Shown: piece by piece, positions 10,226-22,419 of the stretch
Position numbering within the stretch: the first letter of the stretch is position 1
How the letters are laid out: the number at the start of each line of letters is the position of its first letter
The notes under the pieces: generated by a model
Seen by the model: the letters and a program-made list of their open reading frames with translations, nothing else
The model's database searches: none
What the model was told of the DNA's origin: nothing
Translations under genes and position numbers: made by a program
From: Ilex aquifolium
Lineage: Eukaryota; Streptophyta; Magnoliopsida; Aquifoliales; Aquifoliaceae
NCBI GenBank assembly: GCA_951799425.1
Contig: OX637401.1
Coordinates: forward strand, 15,029,501-15,093,500
Direction of reading: 5' to 3'
Length of the DNA: 64,000 bases

Positions 10226-13200
10226 TCACCCTTGTGAGTAAGTCGATTCAAACCTAGTGACACCATTGACATAAAGATGTGTATTTACATAATGCAACAA
10301 CCATTCCAAGAAGAAATTATATAAGGAATGCGTACTTATAATAATGTCAATTACAAATGGGAGTCCATACATATCAAACCCTACGAAGTCCCATTCTCCT
10401 AATATGGGACAAAAAACATCTTTGGCAATGGGCTTAGTCAATGGATCAGTTACTATATTGCTAGTGGAGATATGCTTTAGGAGCACATCTCTTTGCGCAA
10501 CCATGTCTCTAATGCAGTGATAACGAACATCGATGTGTTTGGTTTTTCCATGATACTTGGAATCCCTCACATATGCCAAAGCGGATGTCCTATCACAATA
10601 GATAAGCGCAACCTCATTTGCATAGGATGTAATATCTAATCGCTGGAGGAATCTCGTCAACCAAACAGATTCCTGGATATCTACTGAACAAGCTACATGC
10701 TCTAACTCCATCGTGGACGGGGCAATGCAAGTCTGCTTCTTACTACACCAAAAATAACTCTACCTCCTAGGGTGAATGCATAACCCAATGTGGATTTACA
10801 TTCATCTTTGTCACTTGCCCAATCGAAATTGCTATAACCTCTCAATCTAAGATCTCCGCCATGATAGCAAAAGACAAGGTCAGCGGTCCCACGAAGGTAT
10901 TACAGAATCCTATTTACCGTTTTCCAATGAGCGGGTCCAAGATTACTCTTATAGAGACTGGCCATACCAAATGCATAGCAGATGTCTGGTCTAGTACAAA
11001 ACATAGCTTACATCAAACTCCTTACCGCAGCTGCATAAGGCACTCTAGTCATTTGATTCTTTTCCTCATCTGTTTTAGGGCATTGGTCTAGGCTTAAGGC
11101 ATATCCCTTCTCCATTGGAGTGTCTATGGGTTTTGAGTTATGCAAGCGAAAACGCTCAAGGATCTTCATAATGTAAGTCTCTTAAGACAAACTGAGAAAT
11201 CTCCTTGAACAATCTCTCACTATCTTAACTCCAAGCACATAACTTGCCTCACCCATGTCCTTCATTTCAAAAGTAGAGGACAACCACTCTTTAGTGGTGA
11301 CAATGATCTCCATATCATTCCCAACTAAAAGGATGTCATCAACATACAATGTGAGGATAAGAACACTTTTCTTGGATTGTTTAACATACACGTAGTGGTC
11401 TTTTTCAATCATCTCAAAACTAATAGAGGTGATTGAGTGATGAAACCTTAAATACAACTACCTAGAAGATTGCTTAAGGCCATAAATAGAACGTTTGATG
11501 CGGCAAACTTTGCGCTCTTGTCTCTTTACCTCAAAGCCAATTGGTTGATCCATATAGAGCTCTTCGTCTAGTTCTCCATTGAGAAATACAATCTTAACAT
11601 CCATTTGAAAAAGTTCTAAATCATGTTGTGCAACAATAGCTAGGATTAGGGGACTAGAGGCAAATCTCACCACCTTCATAGTCTATACCCTCCTTTTGGG
11701 TATAATCTTTTGCCACAAGACGTGTCTTATACTTATCAATTGAACCATTTGTCTTGCGTTTAATTTTTAAGACCCATTTGTTTCCAATGGTCTTACGCTT
11801 AGGCGGAAGGTCAACTAACTCCTAGCCCTTATTATGAGCCATTAAGCTCATCTCATCATGTATAGTAGCTAACCATTCATTCCTAGCAGATGAAGAAAAT
11901 GTTTCCTTAATAGTAGCAGGCTCTTCGTCATTGATCAGGGAACACATGAAAACATCCTTTTCAATCTCAAAATAACGATGGGGAATATGTTCACGCTCGC
12001 TCCTGCGCACTTGAGAATCTTGTAAATCTAGTGGTACATTCCCACTAGGTTGAAGATCACCCTCACTAACCATAGGAGATGGGAAGAGATCTTCATGTTC
12101 CTCCAATTCATAGAGATCAAGATTCTTACTAGTGTCACCAATGCTAATAAAATTTATCTCCATGAAATCGATATCGTGCGACTCCACTTCAGTCATTCCT
12201 CCATTCTGGTGTGCACCATACATCACATATCCTTTTGAGCTTTCAAAATACCTTATAAATATATGCTTACTTGCTTTAGGGCCTAACTTTCCATCTTTGT
12301 GTGATGTATTGTCCACATAACCAGTTGAACCCCATGGGCGCAAATGCCCCAAATTAGGCTTTTCGCCATGCCATAACTCGTATGGAGTAGAAGGAACTAA
12401 TTGAGAAGACACTCGGTTAAGTATGTAGGGAGCGAACAATAATGCATCCCCCCAAAATCATATTGGGAGGTTAGTATGCGCCATCATTGACCTAACTATA
12501 TCCAATAATGTCATATTCCTTCTCTCTACTACACCATTTTGTTGCGGAGTATCAGGAATAGTAAGTTGTCTTCGTATCCCCTTTTTTTTTTCATGCAAAC
12601 TCTTAAACTGATTAGATAAATACTTACGTCTACGGTCTACGCGAAGACCTTTTACACTCTTTTCTATTTGATTCTCAACCTCTGCCAACAAACATTTGAA
12701 ACAATCCAATGCGTCATGGCGGCGAGCTATCAAATAGATGTAACCATATCACGTGTAATCTATAAGGTTAAGGAAATAAGAGGCGCCATGACATGCCTTC
12801 ATATTCATCGGTTCACAAATATCAGAGTGGATAAGCTCTAGTGGCTGAGTAGCTTTAACAGCCTTGCCAAAAGGCTTTCTGCATGCTTTACCAGCCAAAC
12901 AAAGCTCACATATAGGTAGGTTGACTTTGACAAGTGAGCCTAAAAGGCCTTCTCTAGCTAATCGGGTCATCTTATCTTGTCCTATTTGTCCCAGCCTAGC
13001 ATGTCAGATAATAGAATCAAGATCTTTATCAACATTAACTACATAAGAATATGAGGAAACAAAATCAACATATCAACTTTAAAGAAACCATCCATAAGAA
13101 AACCATGTCCAAATACAATACCATCTACAAATATGTCCAACCTATCACCATCGAAATTAAAAGAGTACCCTAAAGCTAGAAGTGATAAAACTGAAAGTAG

Positions 13201-14290
13201 ATTATGTTGTACTCCAGGTGCATAAAGTACATCATGTAGAAGCAATGTACGCCCAATGCACAATGAGAGCTATTACGAACCAACTCTAAGTACTTTTTCA
13301 CTAGTTCCATTTCCCATATAGACTCTCTGGGCATCAGTTGGAATGCGACGATAATCTACGAACCCTATTCAATTTCGAGCTATATGTTTGGTTGCTCATG
13401 TATCAACAATCCACACATAATAAGTATGATCAACTAATACATGTGTGCATACACAAGCACAAGAATTGAGAGAATCAAGGGTAAAGGGTACCTTATTTGG
13501 CTCAGTGCACTCACAAGGGAAGTGTCCCAACTTTCCACAGATATAACACTTCATATTGTTCTTGTCTCTTTTCCCACCACGCTTGCCTTTGCGGTGCTTG
13601 GTTATCTTGCTTGCCTTGGGCGCAAACTTGCGAGCCTCATCATGCTTGCCCCATTTACCTTGTCCTTTGGGCCTATCATGGCACTTGCCACCCTGGGCGA
13701 CAAGGGCAGTGGTACGATTCGTCTCTTGGTGCTCCGCTTTTAGCTCCACATGATGAGAGATGTCAGCATAATTCTTAATGTTGTCATTGTGGGTCATGAT
13801 TTGTTTCATGTGAGTCTAGGAGTCAGGCAAAGATCTAATAACAACTTGAACCTACTGCTCATCAGTGAGCTCATTCTTTGCAGCTCTCAACTCACGAATC
13901 ATACTAGACATCACCTTAAGATGCTCAGTCATCGTGTGTTGGGGATCCTTTTTGTAAGTCTCAAAGTTAAGAATAAGTGCCATCAGTCTAGTGGTCGAAG
14001 TACCACTATAGGCAAATTTCATCTAATTCCACATCTCTTTGGCAGTGGGGCAATTCTCAAACACCCCAAGAAAATCATCATGTATGCTGCTAAGAATGGT
14101 ATAGCGCATACAACAATCTTTCTAATCCCAAGCTTGGTAGGCCTCAAGATCTCGAAGGTGTTGGGTTGTGGACCCATCCTCAGGTCGGGTCATTGAATTG
14201 GTCAAGTGTTCTAGGAGCTCTTGCTCCATCAACATGCATTGTATTTTTCGGTGCCATATGCCATACTTGGTCTCATCCAAGTGTCGTTGT
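10226..14290 (-). pseudogene. Ty1/copia gag-pol, decayed and 5'-truncated
   Basis: Pieces in several frames follow copia order on the minus strand. Gag: 13396-14290, with LDETKYGIWHRKIQ and zinc knuckle CYICGKLGHFPCEC. Protease: near 13395, motif DT-stop-ATKHI, where the glycine codon has become TGA. Integrase: 11822-12970, with HSDICEP, TPQQNGVVERRN and the downstream NRVSSQLVPSTPYELW. Reverse transcriptase: 11182-11700, with ELFQMDVKIVFLNGE, IYGLKQSSR and the catalytic LYVDDILLVG. RNase H end: 10226-10711, with KYHGKTKHIDVRYH and DPLTKPIAKDVF. Many stops and frameshifts make it non-functional. Gag lacks about its first ten residues at the junction with the 21-bp array, and no 5' LTR or primer site follows. 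Lineage within copia not assigned. Confidence 0.9.
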
Positions 14291-14904
14291 AAATTTATGA
14301 ATAAAGTGGGGTAAATAAAAACATATGAGGACAAATTTACCACAAAATGAGATTATTTTACGATATTTTAGAGAAATTTTGCTATAGTTTAAGGTATAGT
14401 TTCTATTATTTTGTATAAGGTTACTAGTTTTCTACGAAAATTTTACTTTTAAGTTGATTAATATTACAACAAAAGTGGTTAATATTACAAACTTAAAGGT
14501 AAATAATAATAACTATGGGATTCATTATAGTGGGTTTCACGACGAATATGGTGAAAGAAGATATTCATAGCTTTTACCACCATAATGGTTAAATTTAATA
14601 TCACTACGGAAAATTTACATCATTTATGGAAAATTTTACAACATTTGTGAATAAGTTACCAGTATTTGTGGTAGATTTACCACTGTTGTGGTCGAGAGTA
14701 CTAGATTTATGAACATATTTACAAGTTTAGAGGAATGTTTACAACTCTTTTGGTAATAACTATCACAATTGTGGCTAAGTTTACGATAATCAAGTATAAA
14801 TTTACGAAAAAAGTGGGTTAAGTTAAAACATACGAGGAGGAATGTACCATAAAATAGGAAAAGTTTATGATATTTTAGAGAAATTTTACTATAGTTTAAG
14901 GTTT
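14291..14904 (+). repeat. 21-bp phased degenerate array, block 2
   Basis: Same repeat and orientation as 7660-8528 (for example TTACCACTGTTGTGG, TTTACAAGTTTAGAGG, TTTACGATAATCAA in the same order). Originally contiguous with block 1 and separated by the copia insertion. It ends with GGTTT (14900-14904), the target duplication of the next solo LTR. Confidence 0.85.
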
Positions 14905-15699
14905 TGTTACTGTGACGCCCCAATTTCCGGGGGTCTCGATTAAGCCTTTGATCACCCATCAATCTGCAGAATAACCCGTGATACCGCTTAACCAGATAAC
15001 ACGTAGTGATACCTCATTCACCAGGATCCATAATTTTAACAAAATTCAGACAAAGTCTCCTTTGTACAGGGAGCTCTACTTAACACACACAACCTGTGCA
15101 AATCCTATCCATTGACTACACCGGGTCCCAACCATCAACATTCAATCATATATCATTGAATGCTAACTCATAACTATCATCTATGCACATTCATTCATAA
15201 AATAATAAATGTCACAAAAGAGTCCAATATACATGTCTTAATTCAAATACATGTTTTGTTTAAGAAATTTATACAAGGCCAATGTAAATGGAAACAAAAA
15301 CTACAACATCAAAAATAAGAGCCACAATTCGACTCTGTCGTTAAAACGGACCCAAGTGAGGGCCATCAGCAGAAGCCTGTCCCTTGAAATATATTCCCAT
15401 AATGGGTAAGCCACACTCAATAGGATATGTCTTATGGAGATCACCTCCCAACCCAAATGCATATTAAATGTCACGCGCAAACACCATGTCAAGCATCCAT
15501 TCAAATATATATATATATATTTCATAAACGAATGCTACTATTCCATGGCATGATATGAGATTAAAACTCATGCATGCAATGCAACACCGATCCCCGCCGG
15601 TTCCCATAACACATGTTATTTCATGAGTATGCATCCAGACATTGCAATCCCCCGCCATTGATGTTAGACATCCAATGACTATTTTATAAAAACTAGTTG

Positions 15700-18600
15700 G
15701 TGCACACATGCGTTGCACGTGGACCATTTCGAGCATCAAATATTACTCATTGTTGATGTGAAAAACCATGAACTCTAATAAATCATACAAATTCGTCATG
15801 TCTTCGTCAGCTTTTGTAGACAAGTTTTTTAACTTTCTTGCTAGTTAGATGTCGGTTATAAGTTAGGTGGTATACATTATTTAGTATTCACGAAAATTAA
15901 TTAAGTAGATAGTCAATAATCAAGAATTAGAATCAATAGTTCACCAATAAACTCATGATTTGGATAACTTCAACAAAACCAAAAGGAGAATTATCACATG
16001 TAGATTTAGGTAATTCAAGAACTCCTCATCTTCAAGTTTGAATATTTCCAATTTGCACTTGGATCCCTTCTTGACGCATCCTTTTTATCTTGAGAACCTT
16101 ACTATGACTTTCTACTTCTTGGAAGAGATATTCGTTGCCTTTGAGCGTTTGTGCTTGTCATCATCTTCCCCGACTATTGCGTGAGTATGTTGTATGGGTG
16201 ATGATTATTGTTGTTGCATTCTTGTCACAAAATCAATCAAATATTCTTTCTTTTTTGCCATGGCATAACAGACTTAAATTAACCTAATAATTTAAAAGAT
16301 GAATCATGGAACTCAACTTAAGCAGAGTGTTCCATTAATTGAATTTAGTTATCTATAATCCAAGTTTGTTGTCACTCCAAACTGCTTGAGTGGTTAGCAA
16401 CATCAAAATAAGAATTGCACCCAAAGAGAAGTTTAGTGTTGTTTTGTTAACATTTATATATATTGGAAATTCTGTATGATTTCATCATTGTCCACACAAA
16501 TAGAATACAAAAATAACTCTTGACCTATAGCAAGTTTTTAGCCAAATAGAATTCAATGTCTTCTGTTAACCAAGATTAACGAAAAATTTATAGTTAATTA
16601 TAGGAAAAGAGAAGTTATATAGAGAACCTTTGTAATAGTTTATAATAGCAAAATTAAAGGAAAATGGAAGTCATGGAGAGAATCTCTCTCTCTCTTAAAA
16701 GACAAATAAATAGCTAATTAGACATCTTAATTGATGTCTCATTCGTAAAATTTCTCATATTGGCCAATTGGTTGAGTTTCTTAATTGATGTCTGAAACTT
16801 ATGAATGTATCCTGGGAAACTCGATCGATTTGGCCAAGTTTCCTATGTTACAAATAAATCGAGACAATATCTTCATCTTTGTTTTCTACTCTCTTCCATT
16901 CGTAATCATATGCTTTTCTCATCAAATTTCATTTGATTTTAAATAACTGGTATTCATTTCAATAAATAATTCCCTCATCAAAGCACAGAGTTTACTTTAT
17001 AAAAGTACTACAATCACTAACATCCAAATTCACTTACTTTCTACATAAAAATTCAAATTAGCTTCCACCTAAATAGACCTAATACTACAACTACGTCTTT
17101 TTTCGGAAGGTAATATTACAATTACCTCATTAAGTAGAGAATATAAGAATCGATGTTCAATTTTATTGAGTTGAGAACCTAGAAATCAACTTCCAATTTC
17201 TAGCCAGGTCTTGTGTATTTTTTCAGCAACTAAATGGAAGTGTTGTTCACAGAAAATTGAAAGCTAAATTATCTACTTGTGCAAGTAGAAAGGCAAGAAT
17301 TTTTTTTGAAATGACAATGCATAATGCTTAGTTTAGTTTGAGGCATTAATCACTTTACCTTAAAATTATTGTTTGAAAATCTAGTCAAGTCACACCTAGT
17401 TGGAGATATTTAGATCTGCACCTAGTATACTAACTGAATGGGTTATAAGTAAAACCCAACATTTGGTCATACATTCAGAATTTGTGGGGAAAAAAAATCA
17501 AGAATCAAGTGTGAGAAGGAAAAAAGATTACCATTAATTTACAAACAAAATATATATATAATACGATACGGACACTGGAATATGACAAAGTTCAAAAATA
17601 TAAGACACATGTATGTTAAAGATACAACTAATTAAAATAATATAATATATTTTTAGACAATGATAAAATTATACTATATTAAAAAAAAAGCATATTTTAT
17701 AATAATATTAATAATTAGATCTAGCAAATATTATTTTTCTGATTAAAATTAAAATAGATCAAAATAAACATCCATAATTTTCACCAAACATCATTACATA
17801 CATTAACATTCATAATACATAAGTTACATAACAAAAAACACACACACACACAAAAAAAAAACACACCAAGCTACAATCATTTAAAAAAAAAACATTGGTC
17901 TTGTTCGACTGAACTCATTATTCATGACACTTCTAGCTGTGTCGGACACATGTCTGATTGTGTCCAACACTGCCACGACACCCTCGAGAAGTATACATGC
18001 TTTCTAGCCTACAACTGACCCACTATTTCGATTTGCTGTTATTATGTGATGTGCCTCACCAGTTAATGGGATATCGCAAGCTTCCATTACCCAAAAGTGG
18101 TGATCTAGATTATTTTTTTATTGTATTCCTTGTGAGTCTTATGGAACATCTGGCCAAGGAAATAAAGAAAAATAATACATTCATTAACCTAATTGATGTA
18201 GACACTACATATACTTTTAAACACAAATCAATGTCAGCCCCTTTTGATTATATGCTCAGAACAAAAAAAAACATAAAGATTTCAAAATTGTATGTAGTCC
18301 ATAACTGCCTGTAGAAACTCATGTGGGCTCACCTGGAGACACAAAAAATGTTAAGTATATGCATTCTATGAACAAAAGTCATTGCTAAAGTTTGATTACA
18401 CTAGGAACAAACATGTCCCTTGAAGTTCCTTGAGTGCCAATTCTTTCAAGTGAGCTCTCCAAATCGAAGGATGAGTGTAGATTTGCAGTGTAGATAATTT
18501 TTAAGGATAAGGAAAACTTTCCTCAATGGAGTAACTCGCATTAAATATTGAATTGTAACATTCACACATTCAGTCTTTCTAATGTTATTGAGTCCCACCT

Positions 18601-18777
18601 AAAAAAATTGTTGGAGCCATGAGATTATAATTAGCACCAAAGAATGGTGAAATTGGACACTTGATTGTCTAAGTTTATATTCAAAATTGTCCAGAATATA
18701 CCAATGAGCAACAAGAATGAAATGTCATAGTAATAGCAACAAATATCAAAACCATTAAGTGCCCTAGACCATTGCCT
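15700..18777. other. AT-rich interior of the Helitron-like segment, no intact gene
   Basis: Mostly AT-rich and non-coding. On the minus strand near 16070-16270 a broken frame reads MAKKKEYLIDFVTRMQQQ and then a lysine-rich stretch with stops; I do not recognise it. An open frame at 17958-18314 on plus has no recognisable motif. Confidence 0.4.
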
Positions 18778-18782
18778 ATTTC

Positions 18783-21133
18783 TGTAAACCCCCACACTTT
18801 TATATTATATTATATATATATATAGCGATCAATTCATAATTTCCTTGAAATGTAATATGTGTAAGGATGTATGCATGGACTAGGAAGATTGTAAACGTAG
18901 AAAAAAAAAAAAATTGTTCGTATTGTGAAAATAGGGTAAATAGTAGTTGGAACTTGGTTTTGATTTGTAGATGTATGAAATGGGGTGTAATAGAACTTGT
19001 AGGTATCAAGTTTTAGGTGGAAAACTATGTTAAACATGTATGGGATGGATTTGGTTGGCTTAGGAATGGATTGGAAATGGAAAAGGGATGACACAGGCTG
19101 TGAACAGTGCACATGAACAGTGCACTGGCTGCAACTTCAAGCGCGATTTCGACCTTGATGCAGTCAATATCTCTCAAAACTCAAAACATGAAAGTTTTAG
19201 AGATCTTTCTTAGCATTCCATAGCATCTTGAATCATCTCAATCGGAGCTCGGATGAGAGAGTTATGCCCAGATAACGAAGCGATGTCGAAATAGTCCAAT
19301 TAGCTTCGTTTTGCATTTAATGTCTCCATTTGCATCCTAAATCAAAATATAAGAATAATGAGTAAATTTAGGCTTCAAATAAGTATAAAAGGCTTTAAGA
19401 ACCACCCTTTATCACCTTTTATTTGCAAACATCGCAAAACTTCATTAATAGCCGGTTCGGATGGGTAAAATAGAAACTTTAGTGTTTTAGGTGTACGTTG
19501 ACTTTGGTTTTGAGATAAATAATAAATATAAATGTTTTTAGGTTAAAATAACATTAAAAATGAATCCGGAACGTCGAAAAACCTTAGGGTAGTCATATGG
19601 ATCAAATTGAAGATTCTTAGTGGCAAAACTGTAATTTCGGCGAAAACCAAAACAGTCCATGAACAGTGAATTTCGGGGCTGATATGTTTTAAACTCATTT
19701 TCATCCCATTTGCTCTCATTTCTTTCACTCCACTCACACCCCCACACCTCTTGGAACCCTAGAGAGCATTAGAGAGGAAGAAAGGAAGGGAAAAACAAGA
19801 GATTTAAGGGTAGATTCAAGATCAAAGCTCAAGTTCTTCATACAAACTAAGGATTCAAGGTAGGGGTTTCCTTCCATTCACTTACATTGAGGCTAGGGTT
19901 ATTATATATGTATGATTTGGACTTATAATCATATCTAATTGCTATGGGTTCCTTGTCTCTTGGTATTATTGCTAACTTTATTATGTTTTGAGAAAAGTTA
20001 TGGGTGGAGAGCCATAAAAACCTTAGTTTGTGAGAAACATGGATTTCTCTCTCTATCTTCACTCAAATTTGGCTTTGAAAACTATAGTGCTTTGTGTTGA
20101 GTATTGAAATGCTATTGTGCATGATCTCTTGTATTTTTCTTCATTGTTTATTTGAAATTGTCTCATGATGGATTTGTGGATTTTATGGAATTTGCTTGAA
20201 AAATTGGGGGTTTATGGTATTGTTGGTTATGTGAGATATTTGTTGGTATTTTATCTCTTGCGTGGTTGTACGATACGAACATGGATTAGTATTGACCGGG
20301 TATCATGTAGTGGGTAGACGTCTTTGTATGCCACGCGGGTATGAACTTTTCCTACCACATGGAGTGGGTAGACGCCTTTGTACGCCGTGTGGGTATGAAC
20401 TTTTCCTATCACTAATGATCACGGATTAGTAACGTGGGTTGTGTCGGACATACAGTGTGGGTTATCGTGCATTGTACCAGAAATGGTTTCGACAAGAGTT
20501 TCGGGAAGTATGGGATTTAGCGAGAACTTGTTGGAAACGGTTTATGGTAGAATGGATTACCAATGGTATATGGTGTTTATTTATCTATTTCAATTACTGT
20601 TGCTATCTAAACTTGAGATCTGTTTAAATGTCCTCGTTTTACTTCAAATGTTATATATGTTATTTGTGAAATGAGACCGACCGTTTTATATACTTTTCTA
20701 AACCTTGTTTGGGTTTGGGAGAATTTTTCTACAGAGCTTCGTGCTCAGCCCCTACAGTTGAACATTTTTCAGATTTTGTGCTGGATGATGAGCTCTGTAC
20801 TAACGAGCCGGGCCATGGAGAGGCTTCACTAGAGGGATACTTGGATCCCGAGTGGGACATCTAGATATGTCGTTTACTTTTGTTCTAAACTAGAATATTC
20901 TTTTGAAACACTGTGTAGTCTAGATTTCTTTTGTAATTTCCGTTGCGCTATAATAGTTAATTTTTTTTTTGGGAATGTAAAGGCCAAAGATGGCATATTC
21001 TTTTGGGATAATGATGTAAATGTTATGAATGATTTTTATGAAGTCTTATTTATGGATGGTTTATCTTAGTGCTCTCATGATGTAAATGGTTTTAGTATGT
21101 AATGCCGTCCAGGGTGGTTTTGGGGGCGTTACA
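18783..21133 (+). repeat. 5' LTR of element A
   Basis: 2,351 bp, TGTAAACCCCCACAC to GGGGGCGTTACA. It is near-identical to the 3' LTR apart from a short (TA) run where the other copy is long, and scattered substitutions. It contains a TATA box and a splice-donor-like site (separate entries). Confidence 0.95.
19384..19392 (+). promoter_or_regulatory. LTR TATA box (TATAAAAGG)
   Basis: TATAAAAGG sits about 600 bp into the LTR, upstream of the CT-rich leader (from about 19695) and the donor-like site at 19860. The same box occurs at the matching place in the 3' LTR (about 26531). It is the likely element A promoter, though a start site nearer 19700 is also possible. Confidence 0.45.
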
Positions 21134-21138
21134 AATTT

Positions 21139-21151
21139 TGGTATTAGAGCT
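21139..21151 (+). other. Primer binding site, tRNA-iMet type
   Basis: TGGTATTAGAGCT lies five bases after the 5' LTR end. It matches the initiator-methionine tRNA 3' end complement (TGGTATCAGAGC) with one transition. Element B keeps the perfect form. Confidence 0.85.
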
Positions 21152-21335
21152 TAGGCTTTAGGTCTTACATGAGAGCTTTAGGTTATGGATTACCACTAGA
21201 GATGTAGGTTCAGGGTGAAGGAAATTGTTAAGTTAAATTTTGTATATGCCTTGTGCTTAAATCAAGACATCTTACATATCACTTTAGTTTATATCTTGCA
21301 CATCAAGGAAACTAAATTGTGGATTGATGTGCAGG

Positions 21336-22362
21336 ATGGACGGTACACGGGGACGAGGACGTGGACGTGGTCGTGGTCGTGGAGGCCAAGCAAATCCACC
21401 ACCACCACCTCCCGATGCCATGCAAGACATCTATCAATGCTTGAGGGAGCTCACCACTTTGGTACAAAACCAAAATGGAAACAACAACCATAATGGTGGA
21501 GCTCATCCTCTCGCTCAAGTACCGGACAATGGAAACGGAGATCGAAGGATGGTAGTTCTTCGAGAATTTCTTAGGCAACGCCCACCCAATTTCCAAGGGA
21601 GCTCCAATCCTTTGGACGCGGATAGATGGATCCGCCGAGTGAAGAAGATTTGTGACAGCATGGGAGTTGCCGAGGACTTAAGGGTTGGCTTGGCGACCTA
21701 CTTGTTTGAAGGAGAGGCCGACCATTGGTGGGAATCCGTAAAGAGAAGGCGGAACACCGATGCACTCATTTGGGAGGAGTTCGACCAAATCTTCCAAGAC
21801 AAGTACTTCCCCGAATCATTCAGAGATAGAATGAAGGCCGATTTTCTTGCCCTACGACAGAGCAGCATGACGGTGGCAGAGTACGAGAGGAGGTTTGACG
21901 AGCTATCCCGTTATGCTACGGAGTTTATATCTACTGAGGCCGACAGGGCCAAGCGCTTCGAGCAGGGACTGAGGCCCTGTCATCCAGGAGAAGTTGGTGG
22001 CTCTCAAGATCAGGGAGTATGGGGATCTGGTTGATAGAGCCGCACTTGTGGAGAGAGACATGGAGGATACTCAGCGGCGACAGAGCCTTATGAGGGGAGG
22101 TCCGATCAGGACGGGTGCTAGCGGCAGTGGAGCACAGAGGCCGACACCATACCGTCGCCCAGACCAGGCAGGGGGACATAGACTGCCGGTAGCTCGAGGA
22201 GCAGGAGGTGTACCGGGGAGGACAGCCACAGACCCCCGTCACTGCTTTGCATGTGGAGAGTTTGGGCACTACAAAAGTCAATGCCCATCGTTTCCACCAA
22301 GGACCAATCAAGCAACCGGACAATTACCAGCAAACAAGCCACCTCTACAAAAGTCAACATAG
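21336..22362 (+). pseudogene. Element A gag, frameshifted
   Basis: Capsid-nucleocapsid protein of the retrotransposon particle. The start MDGTRGRGRGRGR is chosen because a splice-acceptor-like GTGCAG ends one base before this ATG and because B begins the same way; an in-frame ATG at 21324 is the alternative. Visible parts are an Arg-Gly run, a proline run, a capsid core with NPLDADRWIR and EADHWWESVKRR, and a zinc knuckle CFACGEFGHYKSQC (all three Cys and the His present). A one-base insertion near 21980 shifts the frame; the second half (21994-22362) continues one frame over and ends early compared with B. Confidence 0.9.
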
Positions 22363-22419
22363 CAGAGACTGTTACAAGCTCAAGCCCCCGGCGGCGCAAA
22401 TCAAGGAAGGGTTTTTGCT

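Noticed and set aside
17958-18314. 118-codon plus-strand frame in the Helitron-like segment
   Set aside because: No recognisable domain, AT-rich, no conserved context.
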